Source of the DNA: Bin87 sp965243255
GTDB taxonomy: Bacteria; Chloroflexota; Dehalococcoidia; Lucifugimonadales; UBA3495
NCBI GenBank assembly: GCA_965243255.1
Contig: CBDEUH010000004.1
Location: 124,001-188,000 of the forward strand
DNA: 64,000 bases
Reading direction: 5' to 3'
The notes under the pieces: model-generated
What the model was told of the DNA's origin: nothing
The model's database searches: none
Seen by the model: only the letters and a program-made list of their open reading frames with translations
Position numbers and translations under genes: made by a program
Shown here: piece after piece, positions 8,141-16,042 of the stretch
How the letters are laid out: every line of letters starts with the position of its first letter
Position numbering within the stretch: the first letter of the stretch is position 1

Positions 8141-9283
8141 ATGGACTTGTCCCTCACCGAAGAACAGGAAATGCTGAAAACGGCCGTCCGCCGCTTCGTG
8201 GATACCGAGTACCCCAAGGAGACGCTGTTGGAACTGGCCGCTACCGGGCAGAACGCGCCATCCGAGCCGTGGTCTAAGCTCGCCGCCACCGGCTGGCTGG
8301 GCATCATCATCCCCACCGAGTACGGCGGCGAGGGCGGCTCCTTCACCGACGCCGGCGTGCTGTTCGAGGAGTTGGGCCGAGGCCCGGTGCCGGGGCCCCA
8401 CATCAGCAGCGCAGCCCTCGGCGCCCTGGCGATTCTTGAGGCCGGCACCGAGGAGCAGAAACGCTCATTGCTGCCCGACATTGCCGCCGGTCGCCGGACG
8501 GTGGCCCTGGCCATTACCGAGGCGGATTATCAGTGGGACGAGTCGGACGTGCAGACTATCGCCGCCAGCGACGGCGAAGGCTATCGCATCTCCGGCACCA
8601 AGGTGTACGTGTACGATGCGGCGGCCGCCACCGACCTCATCTGCGCTGTGCGGACGGAAAACCGGCAGCACGTCGGCCTGGCCGTGGTGCCTGCCGACGC
8701 GCCCGGCGTTTCCATCCGACGGCTGGAAGGCTTTGCCTGGAACCTGTCCGAGGTCAGACTGGACGGAGCGCAAATCGGACAGTCTTCGGTCCTGTCGGGC
8801 CGGGCTATGCCGGGAGAAAGTCCATTCGCCGGCGGCTGGGTGGGTCTGGAGCGGGCAGTAGCCAACGCAATACCGTTGCTCTGCGCTTACCAGGTGGGTG
8901 GCTCCCAGCAGGTCTATGAGATGTCAGTGGAATACAGCCGCACCCGGATTCAGTTTGGTACGCCCATCGGACGCTTCCAGCGGGTGCAGGACCACATCAT
9001 CAATCTGGTCAACGAGCTGGACTCGGCCCGCTGGACCACCTACGAAGCTCTATGGAAGCTGGACACCGAGCGCGATGCTGCCGACAGCATCCACCTGGCC
9101 AAAACCGTTAGTAGCGCCGCCTACTACAACGCCTGCAACCACGCTCACGAGGTCCACGCCGGCGTCGGCAGCACCACCGAGTACGGCCTTACGCTGCACA
9201 CCACCGCATCGCGCACGCTATACCAATTCTTGGGCGATCCGAAGTTTCACCGCCGCCGCCTGGCCGACGCGCTGGGGCTGTGA
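8141..9283 (+). CDS. Acyl-CoA dehydrogenase (second of a pair)
   Basis: This 380-residue acyl-CoA dehydrogenase starts MDLSLTEEQEMLKTAVRRF. The ATG at 8141 is chosen because AGGAG lies 10 bases upstream and the family N-terminus begins there; the frame is open further upstream but overlaps the previous gene. The middle domain carries AITEADYQW where the usual motif is TEPxAGSD, so flavin contacts differ from the first gene. The C-terminus has HAGVGSTTEYGLTLHTTASR, resembling the HGGxGxTxE segment of CaiA/FadE-type subunits. I infer that it forms a heteromeric enzyme with the preceding gene product. The next gene is on the opposite strand. Confidence 0.92.
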   Translation: MDLSLTEEQEMLKTAVRRFVDTEYPKETLLELAATGQNAPSEPWSKLAATGWLGIIIPTEYGGEGGSFTDAGVLFEELGRGPVPGPHISSAALGALAILEAGTEEQKRSLLPDIAAGRRTVALAITEADYQWDESDVQTIAASDGEGYRISGTKVYVYDAAAATDLICAVRTENRQHVGLAVVPADAPGVSIRRLEGFAWNLSEVRLDGAQIGQSSVLSGRAMPGESPFAGGWVGLERAVANAIPLLCAYQVGGSQQVYEMSVEYSRTRIQFGTPIGRFQRVQDHIINLVNELDSARWTTYEALWKLDTERDAADSIHLAKTVSSAAYYNACNHAHEVHAGVGSTTEYGLTLHTTASRTLYQFLGDPKFHRRRLADALGL

Positions 9284-9305
9284 GGCGTTTCTAACCGGGC
9301 CAACC

Positions 9306-10004
9306 TCATTGTTGACCCATGTCTTTCACTGCCTCGCGCACTTCCTTTTGCAGCGCCTGGAACACTTCGCCCACGCTTCCCCGGGCGTCAATGGTCACGA
9401 AGTCGTGCTCCTTGGCCAGGTTTCTAAATTCTTCAAGCAGCGCGCTTTGGTAGCGAATGAAGTTGTCGTGCAGGTCAGGTCCTCTGAGAAAATCCTCCCC
9501 TGATTCCCAATGGTCCAACTGGCGCACCGCGAGCACTCTTGGCAGAAGATGCTCCACGTCAACATCCAGATAGAGAACGCGGTCGGGGATGGCTGCGAAC
9601 TCAAACACGTCGTCTAACCATCTGGCCGGCACCCCTCGCACCCGCGCGCGGGCAATGATGGAAAAGATGTAACGGTCAACCAGCGCCACCATCCCCGTTC
9701 TCAACGCCGGCACGATGCTCTTTTCCAGCCGGTCCCAGAAGTCCGTGGCGTAGAACAGGTTGAGAGTCAGGGCGTCCAGCGTGTTTCCCCGCATTGCCCG
9801 ATTGATTCCCGTGGCTGCCAGCTCCGAACGCCTGAACCCGGTTACGGTGACGGCGTATCCTTCCGCCTCCAGCCATTCCTGCAGCATTCCAATCTGTGTT
9901 GACCGTCCCACTCCGTCCGTGCCCTCCAGCACGATTAACCGTCCTGGGGTGGCCTCTCCGGCGATGCTGGGCGGAGTGTGTCCGTAAAACTTGATAGTAT
10001 CCAT
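9306..10004 (-). CDS. Thymidylate-kinase-like P-loop protein with Walker A Lys-to-Arg change
   Basis: The 232-residue protein has the overall shape of bacterial dTMP kinase: P-loop near the N-terminus, a DRY motif (LVDRYIFSIIARARVRG) and a C-terminal helical part. The P-loop reads EGTDGVGRST, with Arg34 where the catalytic lysine is expected (codon CGG). The SSxAYQ stretch that follows DRY in dTMP kinases is replaced by SIIARARVRG, so dTMP may not be the substrate. It is the last gene of an operon with a close relative (10051-10875) and a Ppx/GppA-like gene. It could be a catalytically weak or regulatory partner of that paralogue. It is convergent with the acyl-CoA dehydrogenase gene. Confidence 0.8.
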   Translation of the reverse strand: MDTIKFYGHTPPSIAGEATPGRLIVLEGTDGVGRSTQIGMLQEWLEAEGYAVTVTGFRRSELAATGINRAMRGNTLDALTLNLFYATDFWDRLEKSIVPALRTGMVALVDRYIFSIIARARVRGVPARWLDDVFEFAAIPDRVLYLDVDVEHLLPRVLAVRQLDHWESGEDFLRGPDLHDNFIRYQSALLEEFRNLAKEHDFVTIDARGSVGEVFQALQKEVREAVKDMGQQ

Positions 10005-10050
10005 GTCACCGCTCTCTATTCGTCAGCGCTGGCGCCCGGTCGTTTCCGTC

Positions 10051-10875
10051 CTATAGATCGGCGACTTCCTGCTCGGTGGGCCGGCGTCGCATCGGTGGAG
10101 TGATATACCGGCCGCTCAGACCGGCCTGCCCCAGGGCCTCGGGCACGCTTTGGTCGCCCGCTGACATGGCGTCGCCAATCAGCGGCTCCACGTAGCGGCG
10201 CACCAGTTGCTGCTGCACTGCAATCGGTTGCGTGGCATCGACGGTCATCAAGCCGAACTCTTCCGTCATGGCGTCGTATTCTTCCAGCAGCTTGCCCTGG
10301 AAGATACGGAACGACTCCTCCCGGTCACTGGAAAAGCCCATGTCCTGCCCCGATTCGTAAAACCCCAGCTCTTCGCGCCCCGTGTTGATGCGATGGATTG
10401 ACACGTCCAGGGGCACTTTGAAGTAGAGCCCCAGCGAAGGCTGCACGGCAAAGGAGTAAATCCGCCGCAGCCACTCCCGGTTGACGCCCCGGGCCGAATC
10501 CCGCGCGAAAGCCGTAAAGACGTAGCGGTCGGCCAGCACGATTGCCCCGGCCCGCAGCGCCGGCAGTATCTGGGCGTGAACCCGGTTGGCAAAATCGGCA
10601 GCATGGATGAGGCTGAAGGACATTGGTGTAAGCAGTTCCTCCGTCTTGCCTCGCTTGGTGGTGCGCCTCACGATGGGCGACGAATTCCATTCGGTGAACA
10701 CCGTAACCAGGTTCCGGCTGTTGAGCCACTTTTGCAGCAGGTCTATCTGCGTGCTCTTGCCCGACCCGTCGATGCCCTCCACTATGATCAGCTTGCCCGG
10801 ATAATGCCCGTCATCCGGGTGTTGCCCGTAACGTTCGCCCATCTTGTACGCCAGATGTGCTTGCAGCGTAGTCAT
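10051..10875 (-). CDS. Thymidylate-kinase-like P-loop kinase
   Basis: This is a 274-residue thymidylate-kinase-family protein with an intact P-loop (EGIDGSGKST, Lys40) and a DRY motif (LADRYVFTAFARDSARG). As in its downstream paralogue, the dTMP-kinase signature after DRY is absent, and a FYESGQDM segment precedes a conserved SFRIFQ stretch. The substrate is therefore uncertain and could be a nucleoside monophosphate or something else. The ATG at 10875 has GAGG seven bases upstream; a GTG two codons earlier is less likely. The first 65 bases overlap the end of the Ppx/GppA-like gene, which suggests coupled translation. The C-terminal 40 residues are a low-complexity tail (PPMRRRPTEQE). Confidence 0.8.
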   Translation of the reverse strand: MTTLQAHLAYKMGERYGQHPDDGHYPGKLIIVEGIDGSGKSTQIDLLQKWLNSRNLVTVFTEWNSSPIVRRTTKRGKTEELLTPMSFSLIHAADFANRVHAQILPALRAGAIVLADRYVFTAFARDSARGVNREWLRRIYSFAVQPSLGLYFKVPLDVSIHRINTGREELGFYESGQDMGFSSDREESFRIFQGKLLEEYDAMTEEFGLMTVDATQPIAVQQQLVRRYVEPLIGDAMSAGDQSVPEALGQAGLSGRYITPPMRRRPTEQEVADL

Positions 10876-12421
10876 TTTCACACCTCACAACGTGGATATT
10901 TTCTCCGAAAGCGGCTCGCCATCTCTGCTCTATAACCGGGCCGGCTACTTTAGACCATCCGGGAGTTCTCACCGTCAATACTCCGTGCCTCCGCTCAATT
11001 CCCACAGTGTTGGCTGGATAACCCGGCGGCAGACGGCTGTCCAGTTCATCGGCCAGGGCCAGCGCCACGGCGGCCTGTCCAATCATTTTCACGTCCTCTG
11101 TGGGCAGGAGACGGGAACGTCGGAACCGGGGTGGCACCCGACCGCCCTCGGACGCCAGCAGAATTGCGGCAATCCGTGCCGACTCTCTATGAGTAAAGCC
11201 GGGCAGGTCCGTGCGCACTATTATACTCGCGGTTCGGTTTAAGCGGTTGTAAAAATCGATGGCGTTGCCGATGTCCAGCAGAAACGCTGCGCATTGCAGC
11301 GCGCAAGTCATGCCTCCGTCCTGGTTTTCCCACACCGCTGCACCGATGCAGCCGGCCAGGGCGGCCCTGCGCTTCCCCCGCTGCGAAAAACGTGGCACAA
11401 ACCTGCCTACCAGGTCGGCCAGCGAGGCCGCCCGTATTGACGAAAGCGGCGGCACACCGACCGAGGCGCCTCGCGGCAGCGGCGCGGGATGCCGGGCCAA
11501 GCCTTCCCTGAGTCCCTGCCCGGATACCAGGATGCCATCGGCGTCAATGTATTGTAACAGTGCGTGGGCCGCCACAGCGCCGCCGACGATGGAATGGCTG
11601 CGTTCCGGGTTCATGCCGTCTATTGCGGCTCGCTCATGGCGTGGCAGGGCTGCCAGCGTCCTGCTCTGCTCCGCCAGGGTGCCGGCGTCAATCCGGTATC
11701 CGTGCATCTTGATGATGGGATACGGCTCACGGCCCCGGTCCAGCCGGGACAGCAGCCGAACCGACCCGCCCGAACCGACCAACGACTCACCGGCTGCCAG
11801 GCGCGACACCCCGGCTGCGGCCAGCGTTGCGTGAACATACTCGTAGGCCGCATGAAGGTCTTCCGCTGCCGGCAAGTTGGTCAGCCGGAACCGGTTGGCT
11901 ATGCGCAGGCTCCCCAACGGCAGTGAGACGCTGGAGAGCATGGACCGCCCACCGAACCGCACGACTTCCATGCTGCCGCCGCCGATGTCGGCTAACGTCC
12001 CGTCGGACACCGGCAACCCGTGAATGGCGCCGATAAAGCAGTAGGCCGCCTCATCGCCCCCGTCGATAAGACGCAGGGGCACGCCGAAGCGATTGGTGGC
12101 GGCGTCAACGATTGCGGCGGCGTTGCCCGATTCCCGCAGCGCAGCCGTTCCCACGGCTTGGATGCTACGGATGCCGTACCCCCGGGCAATCAGCGCAAAA
12201 TCCTCCAGCGCGTCCAGCGTGCTGGCAACGCCGGCCGCATCGAGAACCCCCTCGTCGTCCACGTGGCTCATCAGGTTCAGGTTCACCCGCTGTTGAGCGA
12301 CGATCTCAATGCCTCCGCCGGGGTTAACGTGCATCACCACCGCCCGCGCCGACCCGGACCCGATGTCTATGACGGCGGTGTACCGCTCTTCCTCCGCGGC
12401 GCTGCCTTTAGCGGTCGTCAT
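10811..12421 (-). CDS. Ppx/GppA-like phosphatase with degenerate HD domain
   Basis: The N-terminal 300 residues are an actin-fold Ppx/GppA phosphatase: AVIDIGSGSARAVVM (phosphate 1), the GGDEAAY segment containing the catalytic glutamate, TLADIGGGSMEVV (phosphate 2) and GSGGSVRLL. Such enzymes hydrolyse polyphosphate or pppGpp. The C-terminal half (about 320-536) resembles the HD domain of long Ppx proteins, but the metal-binding histidines are replaced: LLDIG stands for LHDIG, and IDFYNRLNRTASII has no histidines where E. coli Ppx has three. I infer that this half is non-catalytic. The gene overlaps the MetH activation-domain gene by 14 bases and the following kinase-like gene by 65. Confidence 0.87.
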   Translation of the reverse strand: MTTAKGSAAEEERYTAVIDIGSGSARAVVMHVNPGGGIEIVAQQRVNLNLMSHVDDEGVLDAAGVASTLDALEDFALIARGYGIRSIQAVGTAALRESGNAAAIVDAATNRFGVPLRLIDGGDEAAYCFIGAIHGLPVSDGTLADIGGGSMEVVRFGGRSMLSSVSLPLGSLRIANRFRLTNLPAAEDLHAAYEYVHATLAAAGVSRLAAGESLVGSGGSVRLLSRLDRGREPYPIIKMHGYRIDAGTLAEQSRTLAALPRHERAAIDGMNPERSHSIVGGAVAAHALLQYIDADGILVSGQGLREGLARHPAPLPRGASVGVPPLSSIRAASLADLVGRFVPRFSQRGKRRAALAGCIGAAVWENQDGGMTCALQCAAFLLDIGNAIDFYNRLNRTASIIVRTDLPGFTHRESARIAAILLASEGGRVPPRFRRSRLLPTEDVKMIGQAAVALALADELDSRLPPGYPANTVGIERRHGVLTVRTPGWSKVAGPVIEQRWRAAFGENIHVVRCENDYAASTSGVQDGRTLRATPG

Positions 12422-13328
12422 CTTCCGGCAAGGCGGCTACTTCCGACTCCAGCCGCTCAATGTCTGCTTCGTCCAGGTTGAAGTACTTGGCGTCCGGATG
12501 GTGGAAAACCAGCGCCGATACCGACCCCTCTGGGTCCATCATGTAGCCCTCGGTCAGCTCCACGCCGATGTTTTCCGTAACGTCCAGCAACGCGAAAAGC
12601 TTTTCCTGGTCTTCCAGCCGAGGACAGGCCGGGTATCCGAAAGAATAGCGTTTGCCCTGGTAGTTGGCCCGGAACAGATCCCTCAGTTCTTCCTCTCCGC
12701 TGACCTTCAGGCCCGACGGTTCACCGATATTCCACATACTGCGAATCCGCTTGTGCAGCAGCTCGGCAAACCCTTCCGCAGATTCAATTGCCAGGGCCTG
12801 CAAAGTGTGCGAGTCCAGGTACCGGCCGGCTTCCTTCCACCTCTCCGATAGAGCCCGCACGCCGGGGCCGACGGTGGTCGCAAACATGGCGACGTAATCA
12901 TTGGGCCCGTCGCCCACCGGACGAGCGTAATCGGCAAGGCACAGGCCGTCCCGCCCCTGTTGCCGGCCGAAGTAGAACCGTTCCAGCTCCGTGTTGCCGT
13001 CGGCCTGGTAGATGATCAGCCACTGTCCCTCAGAGCGGCAGGGAAAGAACTTGAACACCGCGTTGGCGGCGATGTCCGAGCGGGAGAGAATCAGGTCCTC
13101 TACTCGCTGCACCTGTTGTCGTAGTTCCACCGCCTTGGGCTCGTCGTTAGCCAACGCCTCGCTGAAACGTCCCCGGTAACCCAGATGCCGCACGTACAGC
13201 ATCTGCGGGTTGATGTACCCGAAAATCTCATCCAGGTCGTAGTCCTGCAGCACGTGCAGTCGCAGGTCGGGCGGCTGCGGCGATGCCTCCAACGGCGCCA
13301 CGGGGGAAGTTCTCTTGGCGGAGGGCAT
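12408..13328 (-). CDS. Methionine synthase activation (AdoMet-binding) domain as a separate protein
   Basis: This 306-residue protein corresponds to the C-terminal reactivation domain of MetH, which binds AdoMet and re-methylates oxidised cob(II)alamin. Diagnostic segments are VLQDYDLDEIFGYINPQMLYVRHLGYRG, quoted here only as positions 29-56, then RYSFGYPACPRLEDQ (AdoMet-binding) and SALVFHHPDAKYFNLDE near the end. It starts eight bases after the last base of the metH stop-containing codon and is in the same reading frame as metH, so only one TAA and two codons separate them. AGGA lies nine bases before the ATG. Together the two proteins have 1181 residues, close to intact MetH. Confidence 0.92.
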   Translation of the reverse strand: MPSAKRTSPVAPLEASPQPPDLRLHVLQDYDLDEIFGYINPQMLYVRHLGYRGRFSEALANDEPKAVELRQQVQRVEDLILSRSDIAANAVFKFFPCRSEGQWLIIYQADGNTELERFYFGRQQGRDGLCLADYARPVGDGPNDYVAMFATTVGPGVRALSERWKEAGRYLDSHTLQALAIESAEGFAELLHKRIRSMWNIGEPSGLKVSGEEELRDLFRANYQGKRYSFGYPACPRLEDQEKLFALLDVTENIGVELTEGYMMDPEGSVSALVFHHPDAKYFNLDEADIERLESEVAALPEDDDR

Positions 13329-13334
13329 ACGGGC

Positions 13335-15962
13335 TTATCCTCGTGCCGCGACTTCCTGCTGTAGGTCGGCGCTTTCGGATGCCAACTGTGCCGCCAAACG
13401 CTCCCGCTCATCGGCATCCTGTATCACGTTGGCCAGCGCCAGCCCGCTCATCGCGTCCGGCGAGTAGGCCACCATCCCGTCGTACTCCGGCGCGATGCGC
13501 AGTCGGGTGAAACGGTTGGACAGCGCCGCGCCGCCCACCAGCACCGGCGCCCGGATGCCGGCGGCGCGGAAGTCCTGCACCGTCTCCACCATCATCTGCG
13601 CCGATTTCACCAGCAGGCCCGACAGCCCGATGATGTCGGGCCGATGCTCCCGGTAACCGGCGATGAGCTCCTGCGCCGCAACCTTGATGCCCAGGTTCAC
13701 CACCCGGTACCCATTGTTGGACAGGATTATCTCCACCAGGTTCTTGCCGATGTCGTGCACGTCGCCCTTCACCGTAGCCAGCAACACGCAGCCTCGGGTG
13801 GCGGCGTCGCTGCGTTCCATGTGCGGCTCCAGATGCGCCACGGCGGCCTTCATCGCCTCGGCTGATTGCAACACTTCGGCTACAATAAGCTGGTTGGCGT
13901 TGAACTGACGCCCCACTTCATCCATGCCGGCCATCAACGGCCCGTTGATGATTGCCAGCGGCTCCCGATCCTGCAATGCCAGGTCAAGGTCGTCCGTTAA
14001 ACCTTCCTTGCTGCCCTCGATGATGCACTGGGCCAGCCGTTCGTCCAGCGGCAACGCCAGGCGTTCCTCAGCAGTGGCCCGAGGCGCTCGGTCGCGGAAG
14101 TGCGCGGCAAAGGCGGCCACCGGATCATCGCCCCGGTTCCAGATCAAGTCCTCGGACAACCGGCGCTCTTCCTCCGGTATCGTAGCGTACCGCTGCATCA
14201 TCTCCGAGTTGACGATGGCCATATCCAGGCCGGCCTGGGTGCAATGGTACAGGAAGACGGAATTGAACACCTCGCGTCCCGCTGCCGGCAGCCCGAACGA
14301 CACGTTGGAGATACCCAGCACCGTCTTGGTGTTGGGCAGCGCCTCCTTGATCCGGCGGACGCCCTCGATGGTTTCGGCCGCGGAACCCACGTAGTTCTCG
14401 TCGCCGGTGCCGGCCGGAAACACCAGTGGGTCAAAAATGATGTCCTGTTCCGGCACGCCGTACTTCTTCGTGAGCAGGCTGTGGGAGCGCTGCGCGATTT
14501 CCAGCTTTCGCTCCTGGGTGATGGCCTGTGCCTGGTTCGGGTCGTCGTCAATGCAACCTACGACCAGCGCGGCGCCGTAACGTCGGGCCAACGGTACCAC
14601 CCGCTGGAATCGCTCTTCGCCATCCTCCAGGTTGATGGAGTTGATGATTGACTTGCCCTGCAGCCGTTTCAGCGATTCCTCAATCACGGCGGCGTCAGTG
14701 GAGTCGATCATGATGGGAGCTTTGACCCGCCGGTTGAGCTGGTCAAGGAACTTGATGACGTCGGCGGTCTCGTCCCGGTCCGGGTCCTGGAGGCACACGT
14801 CCAGCACGTGCGCGCCGTTCCGCACTTGCCGCCGCCCAATCTCCGCGGCTTCCTCAAACCGTTCGCTGGCGATGAGCCGCTTGAACCGCCGGCTGCCCAG
14901 GACGTTGGTGCGCTCGCCAACCACAGTAGGCCGCGTGTCCTCGTTGACCACCACCGCCTCAATACCCGAAACGCGGGTTTCCAGCGGCGGCTCCAGAACC
15001 CGCGGAGCCTTGTTGGCCAAGGCTTCGCTGATCCGCCGGATGTGTTCCGGCCCCGTGCCGCAGCAGCCGCCGGCCACATTCAGCCAGCCGTTGTCTGCAA
15101 AGCGAGCCAGCGTGCCGGCCAACATCTCCGGTGTTTCGTTGTAGTTGCCGTCCTCGTCGGGCAGACCGGCGTTGGGCACGCAGGCGATGCTGAACCGAGA
15201 CAGGTCTTGCAGCGTTCGCACGTGGTCGGTCATGAACTCCGGCCCGGTGGCGCAATTGAAACCGACCCACAGCAGTTCCCGGTGTGCCAGCGAGGTGTAA
15301 AGCGCCTCGGCGTCCTGGCCGGCCAGCAGCGTGCCCATGGGTTCTATGGTTCCCTGCACGGCCACCGGCACCTCAGAATTGAGTTCGGCCTGCGCCCGGT
15401 CAATCCCTTCCAGCCCGGCCTTGATGTTGATGGTGTCCTGGCTGGTTTCCAGCAGCAGCACGTCGGCGCCGCCTTCAATGAGGCCGGCAGCCTGCTGGTG
15501 ATAGTCGGCGGCCAGCTCGTCGAAAGTCAGCCCCCCGGTAACAGAGATGGTGCGGGTGGTGGGTCCCATCGCGCCGGCTACGAAGCGCGGCTTGTCAGGC
15601 TCGCCGTCCGTGATCTCGTCAGCCACCCGACGCGCGATGGCGGCGCCTTCCCGGTTGGCCCTTCGGGCGTGCTCGGCCAGTTCGTACTCGCCCATCACCA
15701 GCGCGGTGGCGCCGAAGGTGTTGGTTTCGATGATGTCGGCGCCCGCTTCCAGGTAAGCCCGGTGGATGTCTGCGATGACGTCCGGCCTGGTGAGGTTCAG
15801 ATATTCATTGCAGCCTTCGTAATCCGCGCCGCCGAAATCGTCCGGCCCCAGCCCCCGCGCCTGGATTTCCGTGCCCATCGCCCCGTCCATAACCAGTATG
15901 CGGTTTTGGAGCAACGATTTCAGTGCATTAATGCGGGATGCAGAGTCCATAATACGTACCAT
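13335..15962 (-). CDS. metH: Cobalamin-dependent methionine synthase (homocysteine, folate and B12 domains)
   Basis: MetH transfers a methyl group from methyltetrahydrofolate through cobalamin to homocysteine. Residues 1-330 form the homocysteine barrel with the zinc cysteines in GFNCATG and GGCCGTGPEHI. The pterin-binding barrel follows (about 350-620; VVGERTNVLGSRRF, IMIDSTDAAVIEESL). Then come the cap (about 640-740) and B12-binding domain with DVHDIGKN carrying the axial histidine, and SGLLVKSAQMM. The protein stops at a TAA in the linker where intact MetH continues into its activation domain, which is encoded directly downstream in the same frame. The start is uncertain: ATG at 15962 or 15950, neither with a good ribosome site. 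It heads a five-gene operon. Confidence 0.95.
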   Translation of the reverse strand: MVRIMDSASRINALKSLLQNRILVMDGAMGTEIQARGLGPDDFGGADYEGCNEYLNLTRPDVIADIHRAYLEAGADIIETNTFGATALVMGEYELAEHARRANREGAAIARRVADEITDGEPDKPRFVAGAMGPTTRTISVTGGLTFDELAADYHQQAAGLIEGGADVLLLETSQDTINIKAGLEGIDRAQAELNSEVPVAVQGTIEPMGTLLAGQDAEALYTSLAHRELLWVGFNCATGPEFMTDHVRTLQDLSRFSIACVPNAGLPDEDGNYNETPEMLAGTLARFADNGWLNVAGGCCGTGPEHIRRISEALANKAPRVLEPPLETRVSGIEAVVVNEDTRPTVVGERTNVLGSRRFKRLIASERFEEAAEIGRRQVRNGAHVLDVCLQDPDRDETADVIKFLDQLNRRVKAPIMIDSTDAAVIEESLKRLQGKSIINSINLEDGEERFQRVVPLARRYGAALVVGCIDDDPNQAQAITQERKLEIAQRSHSLLTKKYGVPEQDIIFDPLVFPAGTGDENYVGSAAETIEGVRRIKEALPNTKTVLGISNVSFGLPAAGREVFNSVFLYHCTQAGLDMAIVNSEMMQRYATIPEEERRLSEDLIWNRGDDPVAAFAAHFRDRAPRATAEERLALPLDERLAQCIIEGSKEGLTDDLDLALQDREPLAIINGPLMAGMDEVGRQFNANQLIVAEVLQSAEAMKAAVAHLEPHMERSDAATRGCVLLATVKGDVHDIGKNLVEIILSNNGYRVVNLGIKVAAQELIAGYREHRPDIIGLSGLLVKSAQMMVETVQDFRAAGIRAPVLVGGAALSNRFTRLRIAPEYDGMVAYSPDAMSGLALANVIQDADERERLAAQLASESADLQQEVAARG

Positions 15963-16015
15963 TCTTGTCGTGATTCGTAATCAAGGCTACCCGCAATCGC
16001 AATCCGTGTCAAACC

Positions 16016-16037
16016 AGAGGCCGCCATGCCGGCCTCT
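16016..16037 (-). terminator. Hairpin between pepN and metH, possible terminator
   Basis: AGAGGCCG-CCATGC-CGGCCTCT forms an 8-bp stem just after the pepN stop. On the minus strand only a weak GGTTTG follows, while TTTT follows on the plus strand. It could be a weak terminator for pepN or a spacer hairpin within a longer transcript. Confidence 0.45.
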
Positions 16038-16042
16038 TTTCG

